Counted from the stretch's first letter, positions 7,993-17,181 are shown. The stretch: 29,890 nt of DNA from DATJWY01 sp035500775 (GCA_035500775.1 DATJWY010000193.1:1-29890); one strand, 5' to 3'. The notes: generated by a model not told the origin, from the letters alone. Translations and numbers: made by a program.

Positions 7993-8086
7993 TTTGCGAT
8001 GCACGGTGCGCTCCCCAGGGCGCTACGATCCCGCGCCGCGTCCCTCGGACCGGCCCCCGCGACCGTCAGGCGATAGGAGAGATGGC

Positions 8087-11000
8087 TTGGGTCTGGTCCG
8101 CTTTGCCCTGCGGTTTCCGCACACGTTCTACGTGCTGGCGGCGCTGATGCTGTTCCTCGGCGCCAGCGCCGTCGTGACCGCGCCAAAGGACATCTTCCCG
8201 CCGGTCAACATCCCGGTCGTCACCGTCATCTGGCAGTACACCGGGCTGACGCCGAAGGAGATGGAAGAGCGCATCACCACCTATAGCGAGTACTCGATCA
8301 GCTCAAACGTGAGCGACATCAAGAACATCGAGTCTGAGACGCTGGAGACCGGCGTCGCGGTGGAGCGCATCTACTTCCAGCCGACGGTCAATATCGACCT
8401 CGCCATCGCCCAGATCGTCTCGGCCTCCAACTCCATCCGCGCACTGATGCCGACCGGCATCCAGCCGCCGATCATCGTGCAGTACAACGCCTCCAGCGTC
8501 CCGGTGCTGCAGCTCAGCCTCAGCTCCAACCGTCTGAACCAGCAGCAGCTCTACGATTACGGCATCTACCGCATCCGTCAGGCGCTCGCCCCGATCCCCG
8601 GCATCACCCTGCCGACGCCCTATGGCGGCAAGTACCGGCAGATCATGGTCTATCTGGACCCCGAGGCGCTGCGCGCGCACGGGCTGACGCCGACGGACAT
8701 CGTGAGCGCGGTCAACGCCCAGAGCCTGACCCTCCCCTCGGGCCAGGCCAAGATGGGCGACCGGCAATACATCGTCAGCGTCAACGCCTCCGCGCCCACC
8801 ATCGCGGCGCTGAACAACGTGCCGGTGCGCCAGGTCGGAAACACCACCGTCTATCTGCGCGACGTCGCCCATGTCGCCGATGCCTGGGCGGTGCAGCAGA
8901 ACGTGGTGCAGGATAACGGCCACCCCTCGGTGCTGCTGCCGATCATCAAGAACGGCGACGCCTCGACCCTCGACGTGGTGAACCGGGTGAAGGCGGCGCT
9001 CCCCGCCATCCGCGCCGCGGCGCCGCCGGGCATGAAGATCAACCTGCTGTTCGACCAGTCGGTCTTCGTCAGCGACGCAATCCACAGCGTGCTGCGCGAG
9101 GGCGCGATCGCCGCCGGGCTGACGGCGCTGATGATCCTGGTCTTCCTCGGTTCCTGGCGCTCCACCCTGGTGGTGATGATCTCGATCCCGCTCTCGATCC
9201 TGACCTCGATCGCGGTGCTCGCGGCGCTCGGCCAGACCATCAACACCATGACGCTCGGCGGCCTCGCGCTGGCCGTCGGCATCCTGGTGGACGATTCGAC
9301 GGTGACGATCGAGAACACCCACCGCCTGCTGGAAGAAGGATTGCCCTTCGATCAGGCGGTGCTGGAGGGCGCGGCCGGCATCGCCGTGCCGACGCTGATC
9401 TCCACCCTCGCCATTTGCTGCGTGTTCGTCGCCGTGTTCTTCCTCGGCGGCCCCTCGCATTACCTGTTCACGCCGCTCGCCATGGCGGTGGTGTTCGCCA
9501 TGCTCGCCTCCTACGGCATCTCGCGGACGCTGACGCCGATCGTCATCCGCCTGCTGCTGCGCGCCGAGCACACGCATCACAGCGAAACGCGGGGTGCCTT
9601 CGCCCACTGCCACGCCGCCTTCAACCGCGGCTTCGACCGGTTCCGGGATTTCTATGGCTGGCTGCTCGGTGGCATCCTGCGCCGGCGCGTCCTGACGCCG
9701 CTCGTCGCCCTTTGCCTCGTCGCCGGCGCCGCCTCGCTCACCGTCTTCGTCGGCACCGATTTCTTCCCGGACGTGGATGCCGGGCTGATCCAGCTCCACG
9801 TCCGCGCCCCGCCGCTGACCCGCATCGAGACCACGCAGAAACTCTTCGGCGCGGTGGAGGACGCGATCCGCGCCGAGATCCCGGAGCAGGATCTCGGTCT
9901 CGTCCTCGACAATATCGGCCTGCCGCAGCGCGTCTATAACCTCGCCTTCAGCGACGGCACGACGATCGGCACCAATGACGGCATGATCCTGCTGCAACTG
10001 AAGCCGGGCCACGTCCCCACCAGCCGCTATGTCGAGGCGCTGCGGCGGATGCTGCCGGTCCGGTTCCCGCAACTCACCTTTTATTTCCAGCCCGCCGACC
10101 TGGCGACGCAGGTGCTGAATTTCGGCGTCCCCTCGCAGATCGACGTGCGCGTGCTCGGCCGCGACCGGACCGGCAATCTCGCCGTCGCGAACGACCTCCG
10201 CCACCGCCTCGCTGACATACCGGGCCTCGTGGACGTGCATCTGCAACAGGAGATGAACGCCCCTGCCCTGCGCTACACGATCGACCGCACGCGGGCGCAG
10301 GAACTGGGCCTCACGGCGCAGCAGGTCGCCAACCAGATGAATATCAGCCTGAGTTCCTCGGAGCAGGTCTCGCCGAATTTCTGGACCGACGAGAAGAGCG
10401 GCATCCCCTACTACCTCGCGGTGCAAACCCCCGAATACCGCATCGACAGCATCGGCGCGCTCAACAACACCCCGATCGCGAGCACACCGGACGCCGACGG
10501 CCGGCTGGTGCCGGACGTGCTCGGCAACGTCGCCAGCGTGACGCGCGAACCGGTCCAGACGGTGTACAACCACTCGAACATCCAGCCGGTTTACGACGTC
10601 TATGCCAATGTCCAGCACAGCGATCTCGGCAGCGTCGCGCGCGCGATCCGCGCCGTGGTCGCCGACCTGCAGCCGCAGATGAAGCCGGGCAACGAGATCC
10701 GCGTCGTCGGGCAGATCGCGAGCATGGACAACGCGTTCCACGACCTGGAGCTCGGCCTCGCCTTCGCCTCCGTCTTCGTGTTCGCGCTGATGGTGGTGAA
10801 CTACCAGAGCTTCCTCGATCCGCTCGCCGTCATCCTCGCCCTGCCCGGCGCCGGCAGCGGCATCCTGCTGATGCTCTACGCCACCGGGACGACGCTGAGC
10901 GTGCCGTCGCTGATGGGCGCGATCATGTCGGTGGGCGTCGCCTCGGCGAACTCGATCCTGCTCGTCACCTTCGCGCGCGAGCTGCGGCAGAGCGGGATGA

Positions 11001-11275
11001 GCGCCATGGAGGCGGCACTGGAAGCCGGAACCACCCGTCTCCGCCCGGTGCTGATGACGGCGGCGGCGATGGTGGTCGGCATGATCCCGATGGCGATCGG
11101 CGGACCGGGCGAGGAACAGAATGCCGTGCTCGCCCGCGCCGTCATCGGCGGCGTGCTCGTGGGCACGCTCACCACCCTGCTGTTCGTTCCCTATCTCTAT
11201 TCCGTGATCGGCCAGTATGAGCGGCGCGGCGCGTCCGAGCCGGATTTGCTGACCAAGGAAGGGGCCCCGTCATGA
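8087..11275 (+). CDS. RND multidrug efflux permease, HAE1/AcrB-like
   Basis: Inner-membrane proton-driven pump of 1062 residues that should drive substrates through a tripartite envelope complex. It shows the family pattern of a first helix (FPHTFYVLAALMLFLGA), a long periplasmic loop, helices 2-6, a second periplasmic loop and helices 8-12. The TM4 proton-relay pair is D402-D403 (GILVDDSTVTIENTHR). The C-terminal half carries GIPMAIGG-type motifs (VVGMIPMAIGGPGEEQNAVLARAVIGG). The frame is open from 7844, but the likely start is TTG 8087, preceded by AGGAGA with 7 bases between and followed at once by the expected N-terminal helix; an ATG at 8082 is out of frame. The stop overlaps the start of the fusion-protein gene (ATGA). 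No outer-membrane factor gene is nearby. Divergent from the GntR regulator. Confidence 0.93.
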   Translation: MGLVRFALRFPHTFYVLAALMLFLGASAVVTAPKDIFPPVNIPVVTVIWQYTGLTPKEMEERITTYSEYSISSNVSDIKNIESETLETGVAVERIYFQPTVNIDLAIAQIVSASNSIRALMPTGIQPPIIVQYNASSVPVLQLSLSSNRLNQQQLYDYGIYRIRQALAPIPGITLPTPYGGKYRQIMVYLDPEALRAHGLTPTDIVSAVNAQSLTLPSGQAKMGDRQYIVSVNASAPTIAALNNVPVRQVGNTTVYLRDVAHVADAWAVQQNVVQDNGHPSVLLPIIKNGDASTLDVVNRVKAALPAIRAAAPPGMKINLLFDQSVFVSDAIHSVLREGAIAAGLTALMILVFLGSWRSTLVVMISIPLSILTSIAVLAALGQTINTMTLGGLALAVGILVDDSTVTIENTHRLLEEGLPFDQAVLEGAAGIAVPTLISTLAICCVFVAVFFLGGPSHYLFTPLAMAVVFAMLASYGISRTLTPIVIRLLLRAEHTHHSETRGAFAHCHAAFNRGFDRFRDFYGWLLGGILRRRVLTPLVALCLVAGAASLTVFVGTDFFPDVDAGLIQLHVRAPPLTRIETTQKLFGAVEDAIRAEIPEQDLGLVLDNIGLPQRVYNLAFSDGTTIGTNDGMILLQLKPGHVPTSRYVEALRRMLPVRFPQLTFYFQPADLATQVLNFGVPSQIDVRVLGRDRTGNLAVANDLRHRLADIPGLVDVHLQQEMNAPALRYTIDRTRAQELGLTAQQVANQMNISLSSSEQVSPNFWTDEKSGIPYYLAVQTPEYRIDSIGALNNTPIASTPDADGRLVPDVLGNVASVTREPVQTVYNHSNIQPVYDVYANVQHSDLGSVARAIRAVVADLQPQMKPGNEIRVVGQIASMDNAFHDLELGLAFASVFVFALMVVNYQSFLDPLAVILALPGAGSGILLMLYATGTTLSVPSLMGAIMSVGVASANSILLVTFARELRQSGMSAMEAALEAGTTRLRPVLMTAAAMVVGMIPMAIGGPGEEQNAVLARAVIGGVLVGTLTTLLFVPYLYSVIGQYERRGASEPDLLTKEGAPS

Positions 11276-12552
11276 CGATGCACATCCTGCCCCCGCCGAG
11301 CCACGATCCGGCGGAGCCCGAACGCCGCGCCACGCTGATCCGCCGCCGCCGGGGCACGGCGCGGCGCCTCGCCGCCGGGGCGGTGCTCACGCTCGCCGGG
11401 CTGATCGGCATCGGCGCCTGGACCCATGCGGAGAACCGCGCCGCCGCGATCGCGGCGCGGGATGCGATCCGCGACGCGGTGCCGATCATCCGCACCGTCG
11501 CGGCGCGGCCGGTCACCGGCACGCGCGGCATCGACCTGCCGGCCGACCTCCAGGCCTTCGACAGCGCGACGCTCCATGCCCGCGCCACCGGCTATATCGA
11601 CCGCCGCATGGTCGATATTGGCAGCAGGGTGCGCGCCGGCGACGTGCTGGCCACCATCGCCGCGCCGGATCTCGACCAGCAACTCACGCAGGCGACGGCG
11701 CAGCTTGCGCAGATGCAGGCAGCGCTGCGGCAGGCGGAAGCGAACGCGGCGCTCTCCCGCGTGACGGATGCCCGCACCTCCCGCCTGGTGCGCGACGGCT
11801 GGAGCAGCCAGCAGGAGGGCGACAATACCCGCCTGACCGTGGCGGCGGACACGGCCGGCGTCGCCGCCGCCCGCGCCAACCTGGTGGCGCAGCTGGCGAA
11901 CGTGAACCGGCTGCGGGAACTGACCGGGTTCGAGCGCATCACCGCCCCGTTCGACGGCGTGATCACCAGCCGGCGCGTCGATGTCGGCAACCTCGTCACC
12001 GCCGATGCGAGCAGCGGCACGCCGCTCTTCACCATCAGCCGCACGGACAAGCTGCGGGTGCAGGTCTATGTGCCGCAGGCCTATTTCTTCGCCCTGAAGA
12101 ACGGCGCGACGGCGGAGGTCACGGTGCCGCAGCTTCCCGGCCGCGCTTTCCGCGGCGTGGTCGCCCGCAACGCGAACGCGCTCGCCACCGACACGCGCAC
12201 GGTGCTGACCGAGGTGGACATCGACAATACCGAGGGCGTGCTCGCCCCAGGGCTCTACGGCATCGTTCACTTCGCCGTGCCACGCCAGGAAGCGGTGGTA
12301 ATCATCCCCGCCAATGCCGTTATCTTCGATGCCAACGGCCTCGGTGCCGCGGTGGACCGGGATGGCCGGGTGGAATTGCGACATCTGGACGTGGCGGAGG
12401 ACAATGGCGCGGAAGTCGAGGTCCGCGGCGGTTTGCGCGCCGGCGACGCGGTGATCCTGGACCCGCCGGTCAACGTCGTGGACGGCATGCGGGTGCGCAC
12501 CGCCGAGAGCGAGCGGCTCGCCAGCGATGGCGCCGGCCGCCCCGGCGGCTGA
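11272..12552 (+). CDS. Periplasmic membrane fusion protein of the RND pump
   Basis: Adaptor of the HlyD/AcrA type that connects the RND permease with an outer-membrane channel. The 426-residue protein has a basic N-terminus, one membrane anchor (about residues 25-45, LAAGAVLTLAGLIGIGAW) rather than a lipobox, then a lipoyl half-motif (ATGYIDRRMVDIGSRVRAGD), an alpha-helical hairpin rich in Ala/Gln (about 135-205), the second lipoyl half (ITAPFDGVITSRRVDVGNLV) and beta-barrel and membrane-proximal domains. Start ATG 11272 overlaps the permease stop (ATGA), implying coupled translation. The permease-first order is the reverse of acrAB. Confidence 0.92.
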   Translation: MTMHILPPPSHDPAEPERRATLIRRRRGTARRLAAGAVLTLAGLIGIGAWTHAENRAAAIAARDAIRDAVPIIRTVAARPVTGTRGIDLPADLQAFDSATLHARATGYIDRRMVDIGSRVRAGDVLATIAAPDLDQQLTQATAQLAQMQAALRQAEANAALSRVTDARTSRLVRDGWSSQQEGDNTRLTVAADTAGVAAARANLVAQLANVNRLRELTGFERITAPFDGVITSRRVDVGNLVTADASSGTPLFTISRTDKLRVQVYVPQAYFFALKNGATAEVTVPQLPGRAFRGVVARNANALATDTRTVLTEVDIDNTEGVLAPGLYGIVHFAVPRQEAVVIIPANAVIFDANGLGAAVDRDGRVELRHLDVAEDNGAEVEVRGGLRAGDAVILDPPVNVVDGMRVRTAESERLASDGAGRPGG

Positions 12553-12617
12553 TCCGGCCCGACGCCAAAGACACGGCGCGCCGGTCCCGGACCTCTGGCG
12601 CCCAGCGGACGGCCGGT

Positions 12618-12631
12618 TTGATCCGAGTCAA
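12618..12631. promoter_or_regulatory. FNR/FixK-like box upstream of phaZ
   Basis: TTGATCCGAGTCAA differs from the palindrome TTGAT-N4-ATCAA at one base. It lies 171 bases before the depolymerase start. A clear -10 element at the expected distance is not obvious. A related box precedes the next gene, ftsH, which strengthens the case. Confidence 0.6.
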
Positions 12632-12801
12632 GGACGGCCGCGCCGATCATCAGGCCCTGGCGTCGCCAATCGGCCGCGCACGACGCGGCGGGTGGTGCGC
12701 GCCGGAGCAAGCCACCCACATCGTCGTCGCCCCGGACTCCGGCAGCCGCGCCGAAGCGGGGCCGTGCCGTGGCGCGCGGGCAGCAGCGAAGGAGGACGGG
12801 C

Positions 12802-13905
12802 ATGGCGGTTCTGTGGAAGGAGACCGGCGCGTGGGAGAGCCCGGCCTACCATGTCTCTACTCCCGGCCCATCGGCCGCGCGCTCCATCGTCCTGGGCGCG
12901 ACCGGCGCCAGCGTCGTCTGGAAAAAGCCGTTCGGCCGCATGCTGCACCTCGGCCCGGCTGATGGTGAAACCCGGCCGACCGTCCTCGTCATCGCCCCGC
13001 TTTCGGGGCAGCGGCCCGGCATGCTCTGGGACATGCTCACCGGCCTCAGCTGCGCGCACGACGTCTACCTCCTCGCCTGGGAGGATGCGCGGGAGATCCC
13101 GCTCTCCGCCGGCTCTTTCGGCCTCGGCGACAACATCGCCTACGTCTTCGACTGCGTGCGCCATCTTGGCGAGGATGTGCACCTGATCGGCCTCTGCCAG
13201 TCGGTGCTGCCCGCCCTGGCCGCCACGGCCCTGTTGGCGCAGGGCCGCCATCCAGTGCCGCGCAGCCTGACGCTGCTCGGCGGCAAGCTCGATACGCGCA
13301 TCAACCCGGCCCGCGTCGATCAGCTGACCCGCGCGCGGCCGCTGGAATGGTTCGCCGCCAATCTCATCCGCCCTGTCCCGCCCGACTATCCCGGCGCCGG
13401 ACGGCTGGTCTATCCGGGCTATATGCAGCAGGCGATGCTGCTGGCCTACCTGACCCGCCACCTCACCACCGGCGGCGAATTGCTGTGGAAATACCTCGCG
13501 GATCTGAAGCGAGCGCCCGGCGAGCCCGCCTTCATCGACGAGCTGCTCGACATCATCGACGTCGATGGCCAGTGGTTTCTCGACCTGATCGCCGAGGTCT
13601 TCCATTCGCCGGCCCTGCGACTTGGGGAACTCATCAGCCGCGGCGTCGCCGTGGACCCGGCCGCGATCTGCGACACCGCCCTCCTCACCGTGGAAGCCGA
13701 ACGCGACGATATCGCCCCACCCGGCCAGACGAGCATCGCGCATGCCCTGTGCCCCGCGATCCCCGACGCGCACCGCGCGCATCTCCTGCTGGGGGAGATC
13801 GGCCATTTCGGGCTTTATCACGGTCCGGTCTGGCGGAGCCAGGTTCTGCCCCTCATCTCCGATTTCGTGCAGGCGCATGCCACGGCCTGGATCCAGTGCG
13901 GCTGA
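12802..13905 (+). CDS. phaZ: Intracellular polyhydroxybutyrate depolymerase
   Basis: Alpha/beta-hydrolase of 367 residues that releases 3-hydroxybutyrate units from storage granules. It matches the intracellular PhaZ family through most of its length: VLVIAPLSGQ, HDVYLLAWEDAREIPLSAG, FGLGDNIAYV, SLTLLGGKLDTRINP, PLEWFAANLIRPVP and YPGYMQQ. The catalytic triad is visible as C132 in GLCQS (Cys nucleophile, as in PHA synthases and PhaZ1-type depolymerases), Asp in TVEAERDD (302/303) and H335 in GEIGHFG. ATG 12802 follows GGAGGA with 5 bases between. No signal peptide is seen, consistent with cytoplasmic granules. It is followed after 180 bases by ftsH, which has its own promoter-like signals. 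A PHA synthase-like reading is less likely because the DTRINP and EWF motifs are depolymerase features. Confidence 0.9.
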   Translation: MAVLWKETGAWESPAYHVSTPGPSAARSIVLGATGASVVWKKPFGRMLHLGPADGETRPTVLVIAPLSGQRPGMLWDMLTGLSCAHDVYLLAWEDAREIPLSAGSFGLGDNIAYVFDCVRHLGEDVHLIGLCQSVLPALAATALLAQGRHPVPRSLTLLGGKLDTRINPARVDQLTRARPLEWFAANLIRPVPPDYPGAGRLVYPGYMQQAMLLAYLTRHLTTGGELLWKYLADLKRAPGEPAFIDELLDIIDVDGQWFLDLIAEVFHSPALRLGELISRGVAVDPAAICDTALLTVEAERDDIAPPGQTSIAHALCPAIPDAHRAHLLLGEIGHFGLYHGPVWRSQVLPLISDFVQAHATAWIQCG

Positions 13906-13925
13906 CGGGGGCCTGGAACACCCAC

Positions 13926-13953
13926 CGGTTCAGACCCATCCTATGATGAACCG
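13926..13953. terminator. Stem-loop after phaZ
   Basis: Arms CGGTTCA and TGAACCG (7 bp) are separated by 14 bases, starting 21 bases after the phaZ stop. There is no T tract, so it is at best a weak or factor-dependent transcript end. Confidence 0.3.
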
Positions 13954-14015
13954 ATAGGGGCGCGTGAGAACACGGCGCCGGAGCCTGATCGGTGCACCCG
14001 CCCGCGCGAGATCGT

Positions 14016-14058
14016 GTGATCTGGATCAATCGCGGCGTGGTGCGTCGGCAGCTATGGT
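14016..14058 (+). promoter_or_regulatory. FNR/FixK-like box with -10 element upstream of ftsH
   Basis: GTGATCTGGATCAA (14016-14029) has one mismatch to TTGAT-N4-ATCAA. TATGGT at 14053-14058 would be the -10, placing the box centre at about -42 from a start near 14065. That is the classic position for activation by FNR/FixK-type regulators. The leader to the ftsH ATG would be about 20 bases. Confidence 0.6.
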
Positions 14059-14085
14059 CGCCGCGTTCAGCGGCGGAAGAGGGAA

Positions 14086-15933
14086 ATGGCCCGGATGGGA
14101 CAACAGCGTGACGTGTCCGTCCTGCTGCTGATGGGCGCTGTCGGCCTCGCCTTACTGCTCTGGCTGGAAACGGCTTATCTCAACGAGGCGCCGCCAGAAT
14201 CCGTACCGTACAGCGAGTTCCAGGCGCTGCTGAAGAAGGGCGAGCTCGATCACGTCGTCATCTCCGGCGACCGGCTGACCGCGACCCGCACGGCCCCGGC
14301 GGAAGGCAAGGCCAAGCAGGTCTCGACGATCCGCGTCGATCCGGCCCTCGCCGACCAGCTCGACCGCGTGCATGTCACCTTCTCCGCGACCCCCGGCCCG
14401 GGCTGGTTCGCCGCCCTGCTCGCCTGGCTGCTGCCGATGTTCGGCCTGATGGCCTTCTGGTATTTCATGATGCGCCCCGGCGTCGGCCCCGGCGGCGTGA
14501 TGGCGGCGTCCAAGAGCCACGCGAAGCTCTTCGTCGAGAACGAGGTCAATGTCCGCTTCAGCGACGTGGCCGGCGTGGACGAGGCGAAGGAGGAACTGCA
14601 AGAGGTCGTCGAGTTCCTGCGCAACCCGCAGGCCTATGGCCGGCTCGGCGCGCATATCCCGAAAGGCGTGCTGCTGGTCGGCCCGCCCGGCACCGGCAAG
14701 ACGCTGCTCGCCCGCGCCGTCGCCGGCGAGGCCGGCGTGCCGTTCTTCAGCATCTCCGGCTCGGCCTTCGTCGAGCTGTTCGTCGGCGTCGGCGCGGCGC
14801 GGGTGCGCGACCTGTTCGAGCAGGCGCGCGCGCAGGCGCCGTCGATTATTTTCATCGACGAGTTGGACGCCCTCGGCCGCGCCCGCTCCGGCCTCGTCGT
14901 CGGCGCGCATGAGGAGAAGGAGCAGACGCTGAACCAGCTCCTCGCGGAGATGGACGGGTTCGACCCGTCGAGCGGCGTCGTCCTGCTCGCCGCCACCAAC
15001 CGGCCGGAGATCCTGGACCCGGCGCTGCTGCGCGCCGGCCGCTTCGACCGGCAGGTGCTGGTGGACCGGCCGGACCGCACCGGCCGCATCGACATCATCC
15101 GCGTCCACATCAAGCGCATCAAGCTCGACCCGACGGTGCGGATCGAGGACATCGCCGCCCTCACCCCCGGCTTCACCGGCGCCGACCTCGCCAACCTCAT
15201 CAACGAGGCGGCGCTGCTGGCGACGCGCCGGAAGGCCAGCATGGTCGGCATGGCGGATTTCAGCCAGGCGATCGAGCGCATCATCGCCGGGCTGGAAAAG
15301 CATCACCGGCTGCTCAACCTGCATGAGCGCGAAGTGGTGGCGCATCACGAAATGGGCCACGCTCTCGTCGCGATGGCGCTGCCCGGCACCGACAAGGTGC
15401 AGAAGATCAGCATCATCCCGCACGGCATCGGCGCGCTCGGCTATACCATCCAGCGCCCGACCGAGGACCGGTTCGTGATGGACCGCTCGGAACTGGTCAA
15501 CCGCATGACCGTGCTGCTCGGCGGCCGCGCCTCGGAGAAGCTGATCTTCGGCGAGATCTCCACCGGCGCCGCCGACGATCTGGTGCATGCCACCGACATC
15601 GCCCGCTCCATGGTGGTGCGCTACGGCATGGACCCGAAGCTCGGCCAGGTCGCCTACGAGCCGCAGCAGAGCCGCATGCTGGATTTGCCGGCCGGGGCGG
15701 ACTGGCAGCCGCGGCGCTATGGCGAGGCCACCGCCTCCGCCATCGACAAGGCAATCCATGATCTGCTCGAAGCCGCCTTCGCCCGCGCCGGCACCATCCT
15801 GACCGCCAACGAGGCGTTGCTGCGGCGCGCCGCGGCGCAGTTGCTGCAAACCGAGACCCTGACCGGGCCCGAGCTGGAAACGATCGCCGCCCAGGTGAAG
15901 CCGGCGGCGGATGCGCGCAAGGCGGCGGAATAG
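14086..15933 (+). CDS. ftsH: ATP-dependent zinc metalloprotease FtsH, accessory-type
   Basis: Membrane-anchored AAA+ protease of 615 residues that extracts and degrades membrane and regulatory proteins. Order: helix 1 (about 11-28), a short periplasmic domain (PYSEFQALLKKGELDHVVI), helix 2 (about 107-128), AAA module with Walker A GPPGTGKT (199-206), pore loop FVG (232-234), Walker B IIFIDELD (254-261) and the second region of homology (ATNRPEILDPALLRAGRFDRQ), then the protease domain with zinc motif HEMGH (421-425) and the downstream Asp in GAADDLVHATD. HEMGH replaces the usual HEAGH, and SGSAFVELFVG replaces SGSDFVEMFVG. These differences, the short C-terminus and the location beside phaZ rather than the usual tilS-ftsH-folP context suggest a second, specialised copy. 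ATG 14086 follows AGAGGGA. Confidence 0.92.
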   Translation: MARMGQQRDVSVLLLMGAVGLALLLWLETAYLNEAPPESVPYSEFQALLKKGELDHVVISGDRLTATRTAPAEGKAKQVSTIRVDPALADQLDRVHVTFSATPGPGWFAALLAWLLPMFGLMAFWYFMMRPGVGPGGVMAASKSHAKLFVENEVNVRFSDVAGVDEAKEELQEVVEFLRNPQAYGRLGAHIPKGVLLVGPPGTGKTLLARAVAGEAGVPFFSISGSAFVELFVGVGAARVRDLFEQARAQAPSIIFIDELDALGRARSGLVVGAHEEKEQTLNQLLAEMDGFDPSSGVVLLAATNRPEILDPALLRAGRFDRQVLVDRPDRTGRIDIIRVHIKRIKLDPTVRIEDIAALTPGFTGADLANLINEAALLATRRKASMVGMADFSQAIERIIAGLEKHHRLLNLHEREVVAHHEMGHALVAMALPGTDKVQKISIIPHGIGALGYTIQRPTEDRFVMDRSELVNRMTVLLGGRASEKLIFGEISTGAADDLVHATDIARSMVVRYGMDPKLGQVAYEPQQSRMLDLPAGADWQPRRYGEATASAIDKAIHDLLEAAFARAGTILTANEALLRRAAAQLLQTETLTGPELETIAAQVKPAADARKAAE

Positions 15934-15935
15934 GA

Positions 15936-15994
15936 AGGCCAGGGGCTCCGCCCCTGCACCCCGCCAACGGCTAAGCCTTTGGAATCCGTTACTT
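15936..15994. repeat. REP-like element at the 3' end of ftsH
   Basis: AAGGCCAGGGGCTCCGCCCC, then a run GCACCCCGCCAACGGC, then GGCTAAGCCTTTGGAATCCG. This copy has both conserved ends of the family (CCAGGGG...CCCCTG and the AAGGCT/AGCCTTT-type hairpin) with one imperfection in the second arm. It directly follows the ftsH stop. The rest of the 240-base convergent gap to 16178 holds no gene that I can support. Confidence 0.75.
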
Positions 15995-16156
15995 TTGGGC
16001 GATGAGCCTTTGCGCGAACGCCGGCACCTGCGCCGAGAGTGTCTACTGGAAGGGCGCACGGGATCGAACGGCGCTGCCGTGCGGGCGACCTCCGGAAGGG
16101 CCTGGATCAACGGTCAGCGCGTGCGTCGCTGATCCTGAACGCAGGCCGGACCGTTT

Positions 16157-16176
16157 CCGGTATCGGCTGATACCGG
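16157..16176. terminator. Stem-loop at the 3' end of the DUF2950 gene
   Basis: Perfect 8-bp arms CCGGTATC and GATACCGG with a GGCT loop lie immediately after the DUF2950 stop (minus strand) and between convergent genes. No T tract follows, so a factor-dependent or bidirectional end is more likely than a standard intrinsic terminator. Confidence 0.45.
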
Positions 16177-16177
16177 C

Positions 16178-17167
16178 CTAATCGCTGATCTCGAGACGCG
16201 CCCAGCTGAGATCAGGATCGAAACGCGTCATCCCCGCTGCGATCTTCGCGGTCTCGGGGCCGAGATCCTTCTGGAAAACGACGCCATCCTGATCGACCAT
16301 GAACGTCATGACACCGGAGCTCCCGTACTGCACGGGCCATGCCAGGAACGCGAACCCCTCGGTCATCTGGCCGTTGCGCATATAGTCCTTAGCCCCGCCC
16401 GGCGCCTCCGCGCCCTGCGAGGTGAGAACCCGGTACAAATAACCTCGATACGGAGTCTGCCTGCCATGGGGCGCGGCGGCGCCGGGGTAGCCCTCGCTCT
16501 CCGCCTGCTCGATCAGCGGTCCGAGCGGACTGGACGCTTCGCCTGGGGCAACCTCCCAATAGAGCCCGTCCTGGTTGCCGGGCGTACTACGGAAGCGCCG
16601 TGCATAAACCCCGGTGCCGGAGCCTCGCTTCATGCGATCGAAATAGTCCTGCTCTGCCTCCACCGCCGCCAAAAGGGTGCGGATGGTGAGCAGTTCGTTG
16701 CGGCCGATGCGCCGATTGATGATCTCTTGCGCGCCCGACGCCGCGTCGAAGCGCCAGGATCCATTGGCCTGCACAAGCGGAATCGGCAAAGGCCAGGCAT
16801 CCTGGCCAATGACGAGAACCATTCGCCCATCACCCTGCGGCATCAGGGCGTGACTTGCCGCGTAGTCGCTCAGGAAGCGTTTGCGCCCGTTCGCATCGGC
16901 CACCGGATCGCCCGAGGCCACCAGTCTATCGCTGCCGGGCCCGAGAATGGCGCGCAACGCCCTCGTATCATCGCCTTGCAACGCCTTGACCAGGGCGGCG
17001 ACCGCATCCTCGGCGCTGGCGAAGCTCTCTTGCGTCTGGCCCGACGTTGTCTGCGCCGATGCGGCGATCAAGGCCGGCGCCATGCCTGCCGCGCAAAGAC
17101 CGATGGCGAGCAGACACACCCCCGGGACGCTACACCGACGGCGGTTCAGGACACGAACGGTTCTCAC
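16178..17167 (-). CDS. Exported DUF2950 family protein
   Basis: A secreted protein of 329 residues of unknown function. The N-terminus has a basic stretch and a hydrophobic core ending in ALIAASAQT, a likely Sec signal peptide cleaved near residue 40. The mature part matches DUF2950 by eye: FASAEDAVAALVKALQGDD, VLVIGQDAWPLPIPLV, WRFDAASGAQEIINRRIGRN, ELLTIRTLLAAVEAEQDYF and, near the end, MTFMVDQDGVVFQKDLG. Start: GTG 17167 lies 8 bases after GGGAGG; TTG 17170 is in frame just before it and is the alternative. It follows the DUF3300 gene by about 14 bases, an operon arrangement often seen for these two families. It probably acts in the periplasm or at the outer surface with its partner. Confidence 0.85.
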   Translation of the reverse strand: MRTVRVLNRRRCSVPGVCLLAIGLCAAGMAPALIAASAQTTSGQTQESFASAEDAVAALVKALQGDDTRALRAILGPGSDRLVASGDPVADANGRKRFLSDYAASHALMPQGDGRMVLVIGQDAWPLPIPLVQANGSWRFDAASGAQEIINRRIGRNELLTIRTLLAAVEAEQDYFDRMKRGSGTGVYARRFRSTPGNQDGLYWEVAPGEASSPLGPLIEQAESEGYPGAAAPHGRQTPYRGYLYRVLTSQGAEAPGGAKDYMRNGQMTEGFAFLAWPVQYGSSGVMTFMVDQDGVVFQKDLGPETAKIAAGMTRFDPDLSWARLEISD

Positions 17168-17181
17168 CAAGTCGACCTCCC

